Below are positions 44,685-53,191 of a stretch of DNA of 64,000 bases, piece after piece. Where the stretch lies: assembly GCF_000702505.1 (NCBI RefSeq), contig NZ_JNIM01000001.1, positions 2,356,001 through 2,420,000 on the forward strand. The letters are read 5' to 3'. A program made the position numbers and the translations under genes. The notes under the pieces were generated by a model that had not been told where the DNA came from, searched no databases, and saw nothing but the letters and a program-made list of their open reading frames with translations. The stretch comes from Thermogemmatispora carboxidivorans. GTDB taxonomy: Bacteria > Chloroflexota > Ktedonobacteria > Ktedonobacterales > Ktedonobacteraceae. Position 1 is the first letter of the stretch; each line of letters begins with the position of its first letter.

Positions 44685-47003
44685 ATGGCAACGAACGCAG
44701 CAGAGAGAGAGAGAGGCAGTAAGAGCTTTTCGGAGAAAGCCCGGGCTGAGGCCAGAGCAGCCGTCAGCCGGGTGCCAGCCCTCCTGGAGGGGCGCCCACT
44801 GGTCAAGGGGATTACCATCGATGGACCAGCCTCGCGCGATCTTGATGATGCTCTCTGGCTGGAACCCCTACCCACAGGGGGTGCTCTCCTGCAAATCAGC
44901 ATAGCCGACGTCGCCTCACTGCTCACTCCTCAGCTCACGCCGGCCCTGGAGCGCGAGGTGCGAGAGCGGGCCTTTACACGCTATTACTCCAATCACACGG
45001 TACCACTCTTGCCGCGTTTGTTGAGCGAGGAGCATCTCAGTCTGCTGGAGGGCCAGCGGCGTCCGGCGGTGACCCTCACCCTGCCCTTCGACACCTCCTG
45101 GCAACCAGGTGAGCCGCATCTCGGCCTCACCTGTCTCGTGAGTGTCAAACGCTTCTCGTATGCGGAGGCCGATGCCTTGCTGAACGAGCCTGATCGTCCT
45201 CTTGGGGCGATGCTGCGTGGCCTCTATCGCCTGGCCGAGCAGCTCTTTCAGCTACGGCGTGCCCGTGGCTCGCTGGCTCTCTACGACCTGCATCGGGGGT
45301 GGGCCACCAGCGAAGAGGGGTTCCTTCTGCGCCTCAGCAGCGAGCAGCGGCATCGCTCCTATCTCCTGATTCAGGAGTGCATGATTTTGGCCAACCAGCT
45401 TTTTGCTCAGCTCCTGGCTCAGCGCGGCCTGCCGGCTCTCTACCGCAACCACTGCTCCAAGCCCATTGCTCCCACGGGTGAAGCCCTGCGCGAGATGCTT
45501 GAGACAGCCCTGCTGCGACCCGACCACGTCAGACCGGAGCAGGTCAGCGCCACCATCCAGCTGGTAGTGGAGCGCGCCACCTACGCGCCGACCCTGCGCG
45601 GGCATTTCGGCCTCCAGCTGCCAGCCTATCTGCACCTGACCTCGCCGCTGCGACGCTATGCCGACCTGGTCAATCAGCGCATCCTGCTCTCCCTCGTGCA
45701 AGGCGAGAGCTGCAAGCCTCTCCCTGCGCGAGAGGAGCTGGAGGAGATTGCCAGCCACCTCAACGAGGTTGAACGCAGCCTGAAGGCGGCAAAACCAGCC
45801 TACTTCCTGTCGCTCTACGAGCAGCAGCTGCAAAAACAGGTTGAAGATGCTCTTGCTCAAGGAGGAGAGGGTTCCCGCCCTCTGGCCGGACTGGACGCGC
45901 GGCGCTTTCACAGCCTGGTGCGCATCGCGGCGCAATCGCAGCTGCTGCCGCCGGTCATTGAAGCAGAGATTCTGGCCCGCCTGCAGGAAGACGCCCTCGG
46001 TGCTCATGACCTCTTTACGCTGCTGTTCCGTTTCTCGACTGCCGGCCAGAGCTGGGAGCGCCTCAAGCGCGCTGCCCTCTCCTCCCTCTGTCGTCAGCCG
46101 CAGCACGCCATCAGCCTGCTGGCTATGGGCCAGCAAATACTCGGCTGGGAGGCCCCGACCTATGAGGAGCAGACCTTCTTTAGCAGTGGAGGACAGCCCT
46201 GCTTCATGGCTTGCGCCAGCCTGCGCCTGACCGACCAGCACTATCGCTCGGCGACCTATCAGGCTCAACGCAAAGATCGGGCGCGTCAACTGGCCAGTGC
46301 CGATCTGCTGGTCAGAGTGAGCGGCCTCGGGTCAGAGGAGAGCGCCCCCCTGCTGCAGGAGCTTTCCAACTCGCGCTGTCCCACTCCTGGAGCTGAAGAA
46401 CAACCTGGGGAGCCAGAGGAACGGAAGAAGCAGGTGGAGCAGCAATCGTATCAAGAGGATCAAGGGCCGGAATCTCTGCCCGCCGAGGGCAACTACAAGG
46501 GGACCTTGCAGGAGCTGGCGCATGGTCATCGGTGGGGAACGCCGCTCTACCGTCTGCTCGCTCATAGTGGGCCGGCCCATGCCCCTCACTTTATGGCGGA
46601 GTGTGAGCTGACCATCGCTGGCGAGCGCTACAGCGCCAGTGGCCATGGCTCAAGCCGGGCGCGCGCCGAACAGGCCGCCGCCAGAAATCTCTTACTGCGC
46701 CTGCCTCTTCCTCCGGCGCAGCGCCAGGCTCTACTGGGGCCATCCGAGCGCTCGGCGATGCGTCTGTTGAACGAGCTGCTCCAGCGCCGACGCATCGAGC
46801 GGGCCGAGTATACCTATGTGCAGAGTGGATCGCCGCAAGAACCACTCTTCACCTGTACCTGCACAGTCACCTTGCCTTCCGGGGAAACGCGCACGGCAGC
46901 TGCCCAGGGCAAGACCAAGCGCTCCGCGGCCAGGGGGGCAGCGCTGAAGATGCTCAAAGCCTTGCGCACCCCTACGGATGAGCAAGGCTTTGAGAACCAC
47001 TGA
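44685..47003 (+). CDS. RNB-domain exoribonuclease with C-terminal double-stranded RNA-binding domains
   Basis: A 772-residue protein. The RNB catalytic domain (about 40-350) begins with the acidic centre D46, D52, D54 and D55 (IDGPASRDLDDALW) and includes the conserved HLTSPLRRYADLVNQR near residue 320. It would degrade RNA 3' to 5'. Unlike RNase II/R it has no cold-shock domains before and no S1 domain after. Instead the C-terminal half carries about three dsRBD-like units. The first is near 460-545 (FMACASLRL ... KDRARQLASADLL). The second is about 602-675 (GTLQELAHG ... GHGSSRARAEQAAARNLL), and the third about 690-765 (GKTKRSAARGAALKML). The tail of each keeps the basic KxAxxxAA helix. Targeting to structured RNA is inferred. 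Confidence 0.88.
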   Translation: MATNAAERERGSKSFSEKARAEARAAVSRVPALLEGRPLVKGITIDGPASRDLDDALWLEPLPTGGALLQISIADVASLLTPQLTPALEREVRERAFTRYYSNHTVPLLPRLLSEEHLSLLEGQRRPAVTLTLPFDTSWQPGEPHLGLTCLVSVKRFSYAEADALLNEPDRPLGAMLRGLYRLAEQLFQLRRARGSLALYDLHRGWATSEEGFLLRLSSEQRHRSYLLIQECMILANQLFAQLLAQRGLPALYRNHCSKPIAPTGEALREMLETALLRPDHVRPEQVSATIQLVVERATYAPTLRGHFGLQLPAYLHLTSPLRRYADLVNQRILLSLVQGESCKPLPAREELEEIASHLNEVERSLKAAKPAYFLSLYEQQLQKQVEDALAQGGEGSRPLAGLDARRFHSLVRIAAQSQLLPPVIEAEILARLQEDALGAHDLFTLLFRFSTAGQSWERLKRAALSSLCRQPQHAISLLAMGQQILGWEAPTYEEQTFFSSGGQPCFMACASLRLTDQHYRSATYQAQRKDRARQLASADLLVRVSGLGSEESAPLLQELSNSRCPTPGAEEQPGEPEERKKQVEQQSYQEDQGPESLPAEGNYKGTLQELAHGHRWGTPLYRLLAHSGPAHAPHFMAECELTIAGERYSASGHGSSRARAEQAAARNLLLRLPLPPAQRQALLGPSERSAMRLLNELLQRRRIERAEYTYVQSGSPQEPLFTCTCTVTLPSGETRTAAAQGKTKRSAARGAALKMLKALRTPTDEQGFENH

Positions 47004-47031
47004 GCGTGTCGAGAGAGCAGGGCACAGAGAC

Positions 47032-47553
47032 TCAGTCGGAGAGAAGCGTGGCGTGTAAGGGAATAGCCTTCTCGATCGTCTGCCCCACTGGTGAAGTATG
47101 CAGTACATGCCGATGAAGCTCTTCAAGCACTTCCTGTGGGGCATCAGCCTTCAGATGGACACGCACCTCGATCCCAGTGTAGCCGGCGTGCCCCTCGTGA
47201 AGGCCCAGAAATACGGGTAAATCGATGTGGCCTTCGAGTTCAACGCGCAGCTCCTGAATCTGGATGCCGCGCAAAGCCGCGTTGGCCGTGTAACCAATGG
47301 CCAGGCAGCTTCCCAATGCGCCGAGCAGCTGCTCTACTGGATTGGGGGCAGTATCGCTGCCGCCCAGCGCCTTCGGCTCGTCGGCATAGCTGGGAGGCAG
47401 GTCGCGAATGCGAATCTCATTCAGGAAGCCGCCTCTCCAGGTCACCTCGGCTCTCCAGAGCGTATCACCAGCCGCTGGCTCGTTTTGCAGCTTCGTGCGC
47501 AGAGCTGCGATGGCGGCAGTATCGACGCCGTTGACCGTCGCGGATGTACTCAC
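47032..47553 (-). CDS. OsmC family protein
   Basis: A 173-residue OsmC-fold protein of the peroxide- or thiol-handling group. The first redox Cys is in LGSCLAIGYTAN. The second, usually Cys in a CPV motif, reads HTSPVGQTI, so a Ser replaces it. That suggests either loss of peroxidase activity or a non-redox ligand role. I take the GTG at 47553 because GGAGG lies five bases before it; a TTG four codons upstream is also in frame. It is downstream of the expansin on the same strand but separated by 214 bases. Confidence 0.85.
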   Translation of the reverse strand: MSTSATVNGVDTAAIAALRTKLQNEPAAGDTLWRAEVTWRGGFLNEIRIRDLPPSYADEPKALGGSDTAPNPVEQLLGALGSCLAIGYTANAALRGIQIQELRVELEGHIDLPVFLGLHEGHAGYTGIEVRVHLKADAPQEVLEELHRHVLHTSPVGQTIEKAIPLHATLLSD

Positions 47554-47767
47554 CTGGTCCTCCAAAATTGACTTACTGGATCAAGAAAATCAACTTTTGG
47601 GTAAGTATACGGCAGACGAGGCTCTCTGTCAAGGGGGAAGGCGAGCAGAAAGAGCAATGCCTGCTCCTCCCAGCCTCCCCTGTTCAGGTGGCGGAGAAGA
47701 GCAGGCAGCCAACGCCGAGCAGGCTGCTGTCCTGTCTACCTGCAAACGAGTGAGCAGAACAGAACGG

Positions 47768-49192
47768 CTAGCCTGTTGTGTAGGTGACAGGGATATAGGC
47801 GCTTGGACAGGACGAGCCGCAGCTACTGGGGTAACTGAAGTAGTAGATGCGCCCGTTATTAATCAGCTGGTTGGTGGCGTCATAGACGCGGATAGCATAC
47901 TGGCTGCCCCCTGGCGTCGTGGGCAGAATCACATAATCGTTGCCCATGTCGGCGTCCATCTGGGCGTGGACCCAGTTCCCGTTTTGATAGTAGTCGACGC
48001 CGTGGATGCCGTTGGCCAGGTGCGTGATGGAGATTGCCGACCAGTAGGGATTGGCCCCCTGAAGGAAGGCGATATGGATATCGCCCGTATAGTTGGGCGC
48101 GGGAATGAACTGCCAACTGATCTGGCGGTTGTTCCAGGCGTTAGGGTACATATTGCCCACTGGCTGGCCATTGAGCTGGAACTGGTTGAGGGCGCGCTGG
48201 ACAATGTCCAGGTGATAGGGATCATCACGGCACCAGGCATTGCCATCCTGGCAACTATCGGCCACCACCAGGTCAAGCGTGGCTCCTGTGTACTGGTCGT
48301 TGACCCAGCTTCCATTGCGACAGAAGGGCTGGTTTGGGGCACCATCGTTGACGCCAGTGCAGTAGGCCCCGATGGTCACGCGCACCCAGCGCCCGCAGTT
48401 CAGGCCGTTGTTGAAGACGCCGATTTTACTGGCATTCTGGGCCGAGATCGGGCGCGAGAGATAGGTACTGTAGTCGCCCGGCGTATTTTGCACGTTAAGG
48501 GCCACGTAGTAAGAGGAATCGATGTAGCCATCGGGTACGCCGCAGCCGCCATAAGGGCTTCCCACTCCAGAGAACCAGGTTGCATTTCCCGTATGCACGC
48601 CGTCCAGTGGCAGGGGTGTGGTCGGAAGCCCGGGAATGCCCGGCGTTGGCGTTGTACTCGCCGTTGCTGTCGGCGTCAAGGCCGGCGTGGGGGTCGGCGT
48701 CGGGGAGGGGGTTGTGCCGACGGTGGGTGTCGGGCTACTGCCCGGTGTGGCTGTCGCGCTGCCACCGCTGCTGCAGGCGGTACCGTTCACCGCGAAGGTG
48801 GTCGGCACGGGATTACTGGTGGTCCAGGCACCGTTGAAACCAGGGGTGACTGTCCCGTTCGCCGGGACGTTCCCATTCCAGCTAGCATTTGTGACTGTCA
48901 CATTCTGCCCCGATTGGCTGAAGGTCCCATTCCAGCCCTGGGTGACACTCTGGCCCGCCGCCGGAAAAGAAAAGGTCAGGGTCCAGCTAGTCCAGGCGGA
49001 GCCGCTCGTGTTCTGAATGACGATGTTGGCCCCGAAACCGCCGGGCCACTGGCTGGTAATAGTGTAGGTGACCTGACAGTACGCAGCGGCGTAGCTGACC
49101 CTGGCCCGGCTGACTAGACCGGCTACCAGCGAGCAGACAACGACGACGGTCAGGCCGATCAATAGGAGGCGCGAGCGTCCAATACTCCTCAT
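47768..49192 (-). CDS. Secreted CBM2-expansin
   Basis: A 474-residue secreted protein. A signal peptide ends near residue 36. A CBM2 (about 36-140) is nearly the same as that of the GH6 cellulase (SQWPGGF, QGWNGTFSQSG, NASWNG, AWTTSNPVPTTFAVNG). A Thr/Pro/Gly linker follows (about 142-195). The rest is a bacterial expansin: a double-psi barrel with TGNATWFSG, GGCGVPDG, NCGRWVRV and DLVVADSCQD, then an expansin-type binding domain ending VYDATNQLINNG. Expansins loosen cellulose without hydrolysis. The catalytic-base Asp of GH45 enzymes was not identified. The ATG at 49192 follows AAGGAG. Confidence 0.88.
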   Translation of the reverse strand: MRSIGRSRLLLIGLTVVVVCSLVAGLVSRARVSYAAAYCQVTYTITSQWPGGFGANIVIQNTSGSAWTSWTLTFSFPAAGQSVTQGWNGTFSQSGQNVTVTNASWNGNVPANGTVTPGFNGAWTTSNPVPTTFAVNGTACSSGGSATATPGSSPTPTVGTTPSPTPTPTPALTPTATASTTPTPGIPGLPTTPLPLDGVHTGNATWFSGVGSPYGGCGVPDGYIDSSYYVALNVQNTPGDYSTYLSRPISAQNASKIGVFNNGLNCGRWVRVTIGAYCTGVNDGAPNQPFCRNGSWVNDQYTGATLDLVVADSCQDGNAWCRDDPYHLDIVQRALNQFQLNGQPVGNMYPNAWNNRQISWQFIPAPNYTGDIHIAFLQGANPYWSAISITHLANGIHGVDYYQNGNWVHAQMDADMGNDYVILPTTPGGSQYAIRVYDATNQLINNGRIYYFSYPSSCGSSCPSAYIPVTYTTG

Positions 49193-49599
49193 TCCGCTTC
49201 TCCTTGCACAGTGCGGCCAGTCGTGAGTCGGGGACAGGGCGCTCATGACCAGGCCCGGCCAGGTCGGACCTGTGACGCCGTCTGCAGCCCCGGCTCAGGG
49301 TCTTTCTGCCCCAGTATAGAAGAACAGAAGCCGTCATAGCCAGAGCAGGTAGCAGTCATCTGCACGACAGTGGCCAGGGGCAAGGGAAGCCTCCCCGCAC
49401 CGGCCTGCTTCAGGAGCCTCGAGAGAGGCTGTGACGGCCAGGCATGCTACAATACAGGGCAGCCAGGCTGCGTGTGGCGGGAGCCTGCTCGTCTCCTATC
49501 ACGCCGCTGCGCTTTCAGTGACCAGAAAGAACCTCGCGCGATAACCCGGCACGGCCCATGTCTGGACCATCCAGGCGCGGATGACAAGGAGGAACAGCT
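49193..49599. other. 407-base divergent gap
   Basis: This gap lies between the expansin (minus) and an OsmC gene (plus). TACAAT (about 49447) and TATACT on the minus strand (about 49315-49320) are possible -10 boxes, but no good -35 matches were seen. No LacI-type operator like that at the GH6 gene was found. ACAAGGAGGAAC precedes 49600. Confidence 0.45.
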
Positions 49600-50037
49600 A
49601 TGCCACTGACTCTGGTAGCGCGACTGCGCTTGCAGGAGAACATGACCTTTCTGGCGGAAACAGCCAGGGGAAAGCAGCTGCGGCTGTCAGCCGCGGCTGA
49701 CCAGGGGGGAACAGAGGAGGAGCTGCGCCCGATGGAGCTGCTACCGCTGGCTCTGGGGGCTTGCACTGGCATCACGGTTCTGTCCATTCTACGCAAAAAA
49801 CGTCTGCAAATTACCTCTTATGAGGTCGTTGTTCATAGTGAGCGGGCAGAGCACCACCCACGTGTCTTTACCGCCTTTCATGTAGAGCATCGTATCACTG
49901 GCGTTGCTCTTGGGCAGGAGGTGATTGAACGCGCTATTGAACTCAGCGAAACTAAATATTGTCCTGTGAGTGCTATGCTGCGGGCAGCAGCCCCGATCAC
50001 TCACAGTGTGACGCTCCTGGCCTCCACTGAGCCGTAG
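49600..50037 (+). CDS. OsmC family protein with both catalytic cysteines
   Basis: A 145-residue OsmC-fold protein. The two redox cysteines are present: LGACTGITV and ETKYCPVSAML. It would detoxify organic hydroperoxides with thiol or lipoyl reductants. It differs from the minus-strand OsmC gene nearby, which lacks the second Cys. A strong ribosome binding site (ACAAGGAGGAAC) precedes the ATG. It appears monocistronic. Confidence 0.88.
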   Translation: MPLTLVARLRLQENMTFLAETARGKQLRLSAAADQGGTEEELRPMELLPLALGACTGITVLSILRKKRLQITSYEVVVHSERAEHHPRVFTAFHVEHRITGVALGQEVIERAIELSETKYCPVSAMLRAAAPITHSVTLLASTEP

Positions 50038-50380
50038 AGCGCCTGGGAGAGGCTTCCCTTTCCGAAAGTAGGGTGGGTGGCCTGGGGCTTGGGGGCCAAA
50101 GAGGGGCTGGAAAGAGGCTTGTCAGCGGCTCTTGGAAACGGTATGATAGACGCATCTCGATGCCAATGCTGCAGACACAGAATACCGTCATAGCGGTTCC
50201 AGGGCGCGAGAGGAGCCGGCCCAGTGGAGTGCCGGTGAATAAGAGAAGAGGTATCCCCAGGTCCAAAGGGGGGCTCCAGGCGAGGGACAGCCCTGGGGTG
50301 TCTGTCTCCTCTCCTCTCTTCCTCCTTTTTCCCTGGAAAGTGGCTGTGGCGGACCGGCTGTCTGCGAAGGAGAGAAGGTT
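50038..50380. other. 343-base gap
   Basis: No gene supported. Only AGAAGG just before 50381 is of note, as the ribosome binding site of the HTH protein. Confidence 0.5.
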
Positions 50381-50581
50381 ATGGATCGACATCTGGAAGT
50401 GGAAGAACTGCTCACAATCAGCGAAGTCGCACAGCTCTTGCGGGTCGATGCTACCACGGTCCGGCGTTGGGTGAAGGAGGGCTTACTGGAAGGGGTGCGC
50501 CTGCCTCGTGCCAGCCAGCGCCAAAGCTATCGTATTAAGCGCTCAACGCTGGAACGGCTCTTAGGAGAGGGTCAGAAGTAG
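50381..50581 (+). CDS. Small helix-turn-helix (excisionase/MerR-type) DNA-binding protein
   Basis: A 66-residue protein that is essentially one winged helix of the excisionase type: LLTISEVAQLLRVDATTVRRWVKEGLLEGVRLP, then SYRIKRSTLERLL. It should bind DNA. Such proteins also serve as BldC-like developmental regulators or as plasmid/phage excisionases. No integrase lies nearby, so a chromosomal regulator role is more likely. GAAGG precedes the ATG. A hairpin (50953-50978) follows at a distance. Confidence 0.85.
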   Translation: MDRHLEVEELLTISEVAQLLRVDATTVRRWVKEGLLEGVRLPRASQRQSYRIKRSTLERLLGEGQK

Positions 50582-51034
50582 CGTCAGGCGTCGCACGGTG
50601 GCTGGTGGCCGCTGATAGCGGGTGGCGGGGCTGATGGTTGTTGATGCTTGTGACGGCTGTGGCTGGGATGGCTGCCCCTCCGAAATGCAACGAGGTGCAA
50701 CCAGCGATCGCGGTCAGAGGGACTCTGGTCATTGTGGTCTGTGTCTCTCTACTATTTCTCTCCTCGGTTGAGGAAAGGCTGTTTGTGTGAGGGGGCGTGT
50801 CTCCTGGTTGCCGTGGCATCGAGTCGTTTTGTTGCCAGCAGTGAGAGGGAGGCAAGAGCGACCATGATGAAGCGAAGCAGGGAACACCCCCTGAACAATC
50901 TTGCTGCGTTCTGATTGTTCGCTTCTGTTGTTTTCGGGCCAAGAGGTTCAATGCTACCTGGCGACGAAGCCGGGTAGCTTCTCTTCTGTGCACTGGCAGA
51001 AACAGTGGCATGGCCTCAGCTTCAGCTGGCTTCT
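50582..51034. other. 453-base gap with possible terminator
   Basis: A hairpin is formed by GCTACCTGGC (50953-50962) and GCCGGGTAGC (50969-50978), with one G-U pair, a six-base loop and a TTCTCTTCT tail. It is a likely terminator of the HTH gene, or shared with the convergent DUF1232 gene. A 16-codon ORF (50864-50914, MMKRSREH...) has a distant GAGGGAGG but is too weak to call. Confidence 0.5.
50953..50987. terminator. Possible bidirectional terminator
   Basis: The stem 50953-50962 / 50969-50978 is fully paired with one G-U, loop GACGAA, and is followed by pyrimidine-rich TTCTCTTCT. It lies between the convergent HTH and DUF1232 genes. Confidence 0.5.
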
Positions 51035-51439
51035 CTAGTGACTGGGCACGAGATGGGGCTTGCTGAGGACCCAACAGAGGAAGAGGACACCAAGTCCCCA
51101 GATGACCAGCACAAGCACGATCCCCCCTCGAAAGCGTGGCTGCTCCTGAGCCTCAGCGGCGCGTGCGCGGGCCCGGCTCTCCTCTAGAATGGCGGGCGGC
51201 AGGAGCTTGATGGCCAGCAGAATTCCTAGCGGCAGTATGACAAGGTCATCCAGATAGCCGATGATAGGGATGCAGTCGGGGATCAGGTCGATCGGGCTGA
51301 AGGCATAGCTCAGGAGACCTAGCAGCAGCAGGCGATGGTACCAGGGCAGGCGTGGGTCGCGATAGGCCAGGATCAGGGCCTGAATCTCTTGCCGCAGGTG
51401 GCGGACACGCCCCTGCCAGCGCGCTCTGAAGGCTGGCAT
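51035..51439 (-). CDS. DUF1232 (YkvA-like) membrane protein
   Basis: A 134-residue protein of the YkvA family. The DUF1232 core is YHRLLLLGLLSYAFSPIDLIPD, then GYLDDLVILPLGILLAIKLLP, which forms a membrane hairpin. A further membrane segment lies near the C-terminus (VLVLVIWGLGVLFLC). The family's function is unknown. The ATG at 51439 is the only clean start after an N-terminal region without conservation; GGAGG lies some 15 bases upstream. Confidence 0.8.
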   Translation of the reverse strand: MPAFRARWQGRVRHLRQEIQALILAYRDPRLPWYHRLLLLGLLSYAFSPIDLIPDCIPIIGYLDDLVILPLGILLAIKLLPPAILEESRARARAAEAQEQPRFRGGIVLVLVIWGLGVLFLCWVLSKPHLVPSH

Positions 51440-51738
51440 GACTCTTGAGTAAGCTCCTCCTTCCAGTGTCTCCTTCTCCTTCTCTTGAGAGGCAGTATAC
51501 AGACCAGTGCAAGTCGCCACACTCCCAGCCAGGATGAGTACCACGGTAATCCAGTCGCCAGCGCAGCGCGTATCTGCTCAGTGTCAAGATAGAGAGGGCC
51601 GCTGCAGCTCAACAGGCCGGCCTATGGTGCGGCTGTCCCTGTTCTCTCTGCCTTTGCCGGACTGACTGACCAGCGGGGGGGCGCAACCGCTGGCAGCCAG
51701 CTTGCTCACTATTCTGAAGGAGATGAGGAAGACGAAGC

Positions 51739-52518
51739 ATGTTCGATCCTGTACGACAGCACGATGTGCAGATAACGAGCCAGCGGTCTGACGCTCAGGG
51801 GGCGAGGGCTACTGCTGGCGAGACTGGGATCCCGGCACGCCGGGCCTTTTTGCGCCGCTCGCTGACGGGCATGGCGCTGGCGGTGCCCGTTGGGGGCTTG
51901 CTGGTGGCTTGCGGTTCCAGCTCAACAATGACAGGGGCGGCCTCAACACCGACCAGTGCGGCCACCTCAGCGCCTACATCTCCCACGCGCCTGCTCTCGC
52001 TGGCTTCGGTGGCTGATAGTGGCTCAGCCTTCCGCGAGATTATGCAGGATGAGAATGCCCACGTGACGTTTCTCCAGCAGGCCCTGACCAAGGCGGGAGT
52101 CCAGCCCCGTCCCAAGCCGACTTTCAAAAATCTGGAGCAGATGGATGTTCAGTCCTTTGCTCAGGTGGCACAGACCTTTGAGAACGTGGGCGTGGGGGCC
52201 TATTTGATGGCGGCTCCGGCCATCGCTACCAAAGCCTATCTGGCCGCCGCTGGCTCTATTCTGACAGTGGAGGCGCGCCATGCCGGCTTTCTCGATGCGC
52301 TGCTCAATAAGCCGCTGAGCGCCAACGGAGCCTTTGACAAGCCACTCTCGCAGGCCGAGATTGTCAGGGCTGTCTCGCCTTTCATCGCCAGCCTCAATGG
52401 TGGCTCTGATCCCTCGGCCTCCCTCAAGAACGATGCGGCTATCCTGAATTTCGCGCTCCTCCTGGAGTTCCTGGAGGCCGAATTTTATAATGTGAATGTG
52501 CCAAAATTCTTCAAGTAG
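51739..52518 (+). CDS. Ferritin-like lipoprotein with Tat-type signal
   Basis: A 259-residue exported protein. Residues about 34-58 (RRAFLRRSLTG, then LLVACGS) combine a Tat-like twin-arginine motif with a lipobox Cys near residue 58. After a Ser/Thr/Ala spacer, the C-terminal 170 residues are an all-helical ferritin-like domain (PF13668 type) with Glu/His pairs such as QDENAHVTFLQQAL, EARHAGFLDALL and LEFLEAEFY that could bind a di-iron centre. The function of these lipoproteins is not established; an oxidative-stress or desiccation role has been proposed for relatives. It is monocistronic. Confidence 0.8.
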   Translation: MFDPVRQHDVQITSQRSDAQGARATAGETGIPARRAFLRRSLTGMALAVPVGGLLVACGSSSTMTGAASTPTSAATSAPTSPTRLLSLASVADSGSAFREIMQDENAHVTFLQQALTKAGVQPRPKPTFKNLEQMDVQSFAQVAQTFENVGVGAYLMAAPAIATKAYLAAAGSILTVEARHAGFLDALLNKPLSANGAFDKPLSQAEIVRAVSPFIASLNGGSDPSASLKNDAAILNFALLLEFLEAEFYNVNVPKFFK

Positions 52519-53191
52519 AACCGTCCTCTCTTCGCTCCTCTTCCCCTGATGGCCTGAAACATCCCTGGGAACGAAACGCCGATGGAAGGGGGAGCGAGCT
52601 GGGCGCCAGGCCTGGGGAGGCCACGGTCGCTCAGGTGCTGCCGAAGAGGCCGCCTGTCGCCACTCTTCTCTCCTGGCCGGCGCTCTTCTCTTTTTTGGGG
52701 AGGTGTGCCCCGCGGCTATACTGGCGCCGATGCACGAGCACCTCGCTTGCGCTTCTCTGCCACCAGTGGAACCCGCCCAGTGGTCCCCATTCTTGTCTTC
52801 TGTGCTAGTTTTGTGCAATATGACTAGTAGCCTGGGGAGAATCTTCAGTTATTCTGCCAATGACTGCCCTAAAAAACGCATGGTAATCTAGATTCGCAAA
52901 CGGGAACTGTGCATATTAACCAACAGCTCTGCGAGTGATCGGCCTTATCCAGGTAGAGATCGCAGAGCCGCAGACGGTCGCTGACCGCGGGTCGCGCGAG
53001 CCGACCGGAGCAGATCCCACAGCGCTGCTGCTGCCCCGTTCCCCTGTCATGAGCCAAACCGCGTGTCAAGAGCGGGAGGAACGACGAGCGACGTTGAGCA
53101 CCCTGCCGGTACAAGGGCAGTTCTGCCCGGACCAGGCTGACTCTGGCCTGGCTGATTGACTGCCTTGCTTCCACAACGAGGGAGAGTGGCC
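52519..53191. other. 673-base gap before the nitrate operon
   Basis: No gene supported. It must hold the operon promoter, but no clear -35/-10 pair was found. A GGGCAG-TT-CTGCCC dyad (53115-53128) and a CCAGGC/GCCTGG hairpin (53132-53151) lie within 80 bases of the first gene and could be regulator or leader elements. No Moco riboswitch was recognised. Confidence 0.4.

Noticed and set aside
47408..49117. 569-codon plus-strand ORF opposite OsmC and the expansin
   Set aside because: It spans two real minus-strand genes and their gap; its Val/Gly-rich composition is the complement of the CBM2 and linker.
50381..50581. Excisionase of a mobile element
   Set aside because: No integrase, attachment repeats or phage genes are nearby; more likely a chromosomal BldC-like regulator.
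50864..50914. 16-codon ORF MMKRSREH... after the HTH gene
   Set aside because: Ribosome binding site is too far (about 12 bases) and the ORF is too short to support without conservation.
52519..53191. Possible molybdenum-cofactor riboswitch before nitrate reductase
   Set aside because: Only small hairpins are visible; no match to the Moco motif could be seen by eye.
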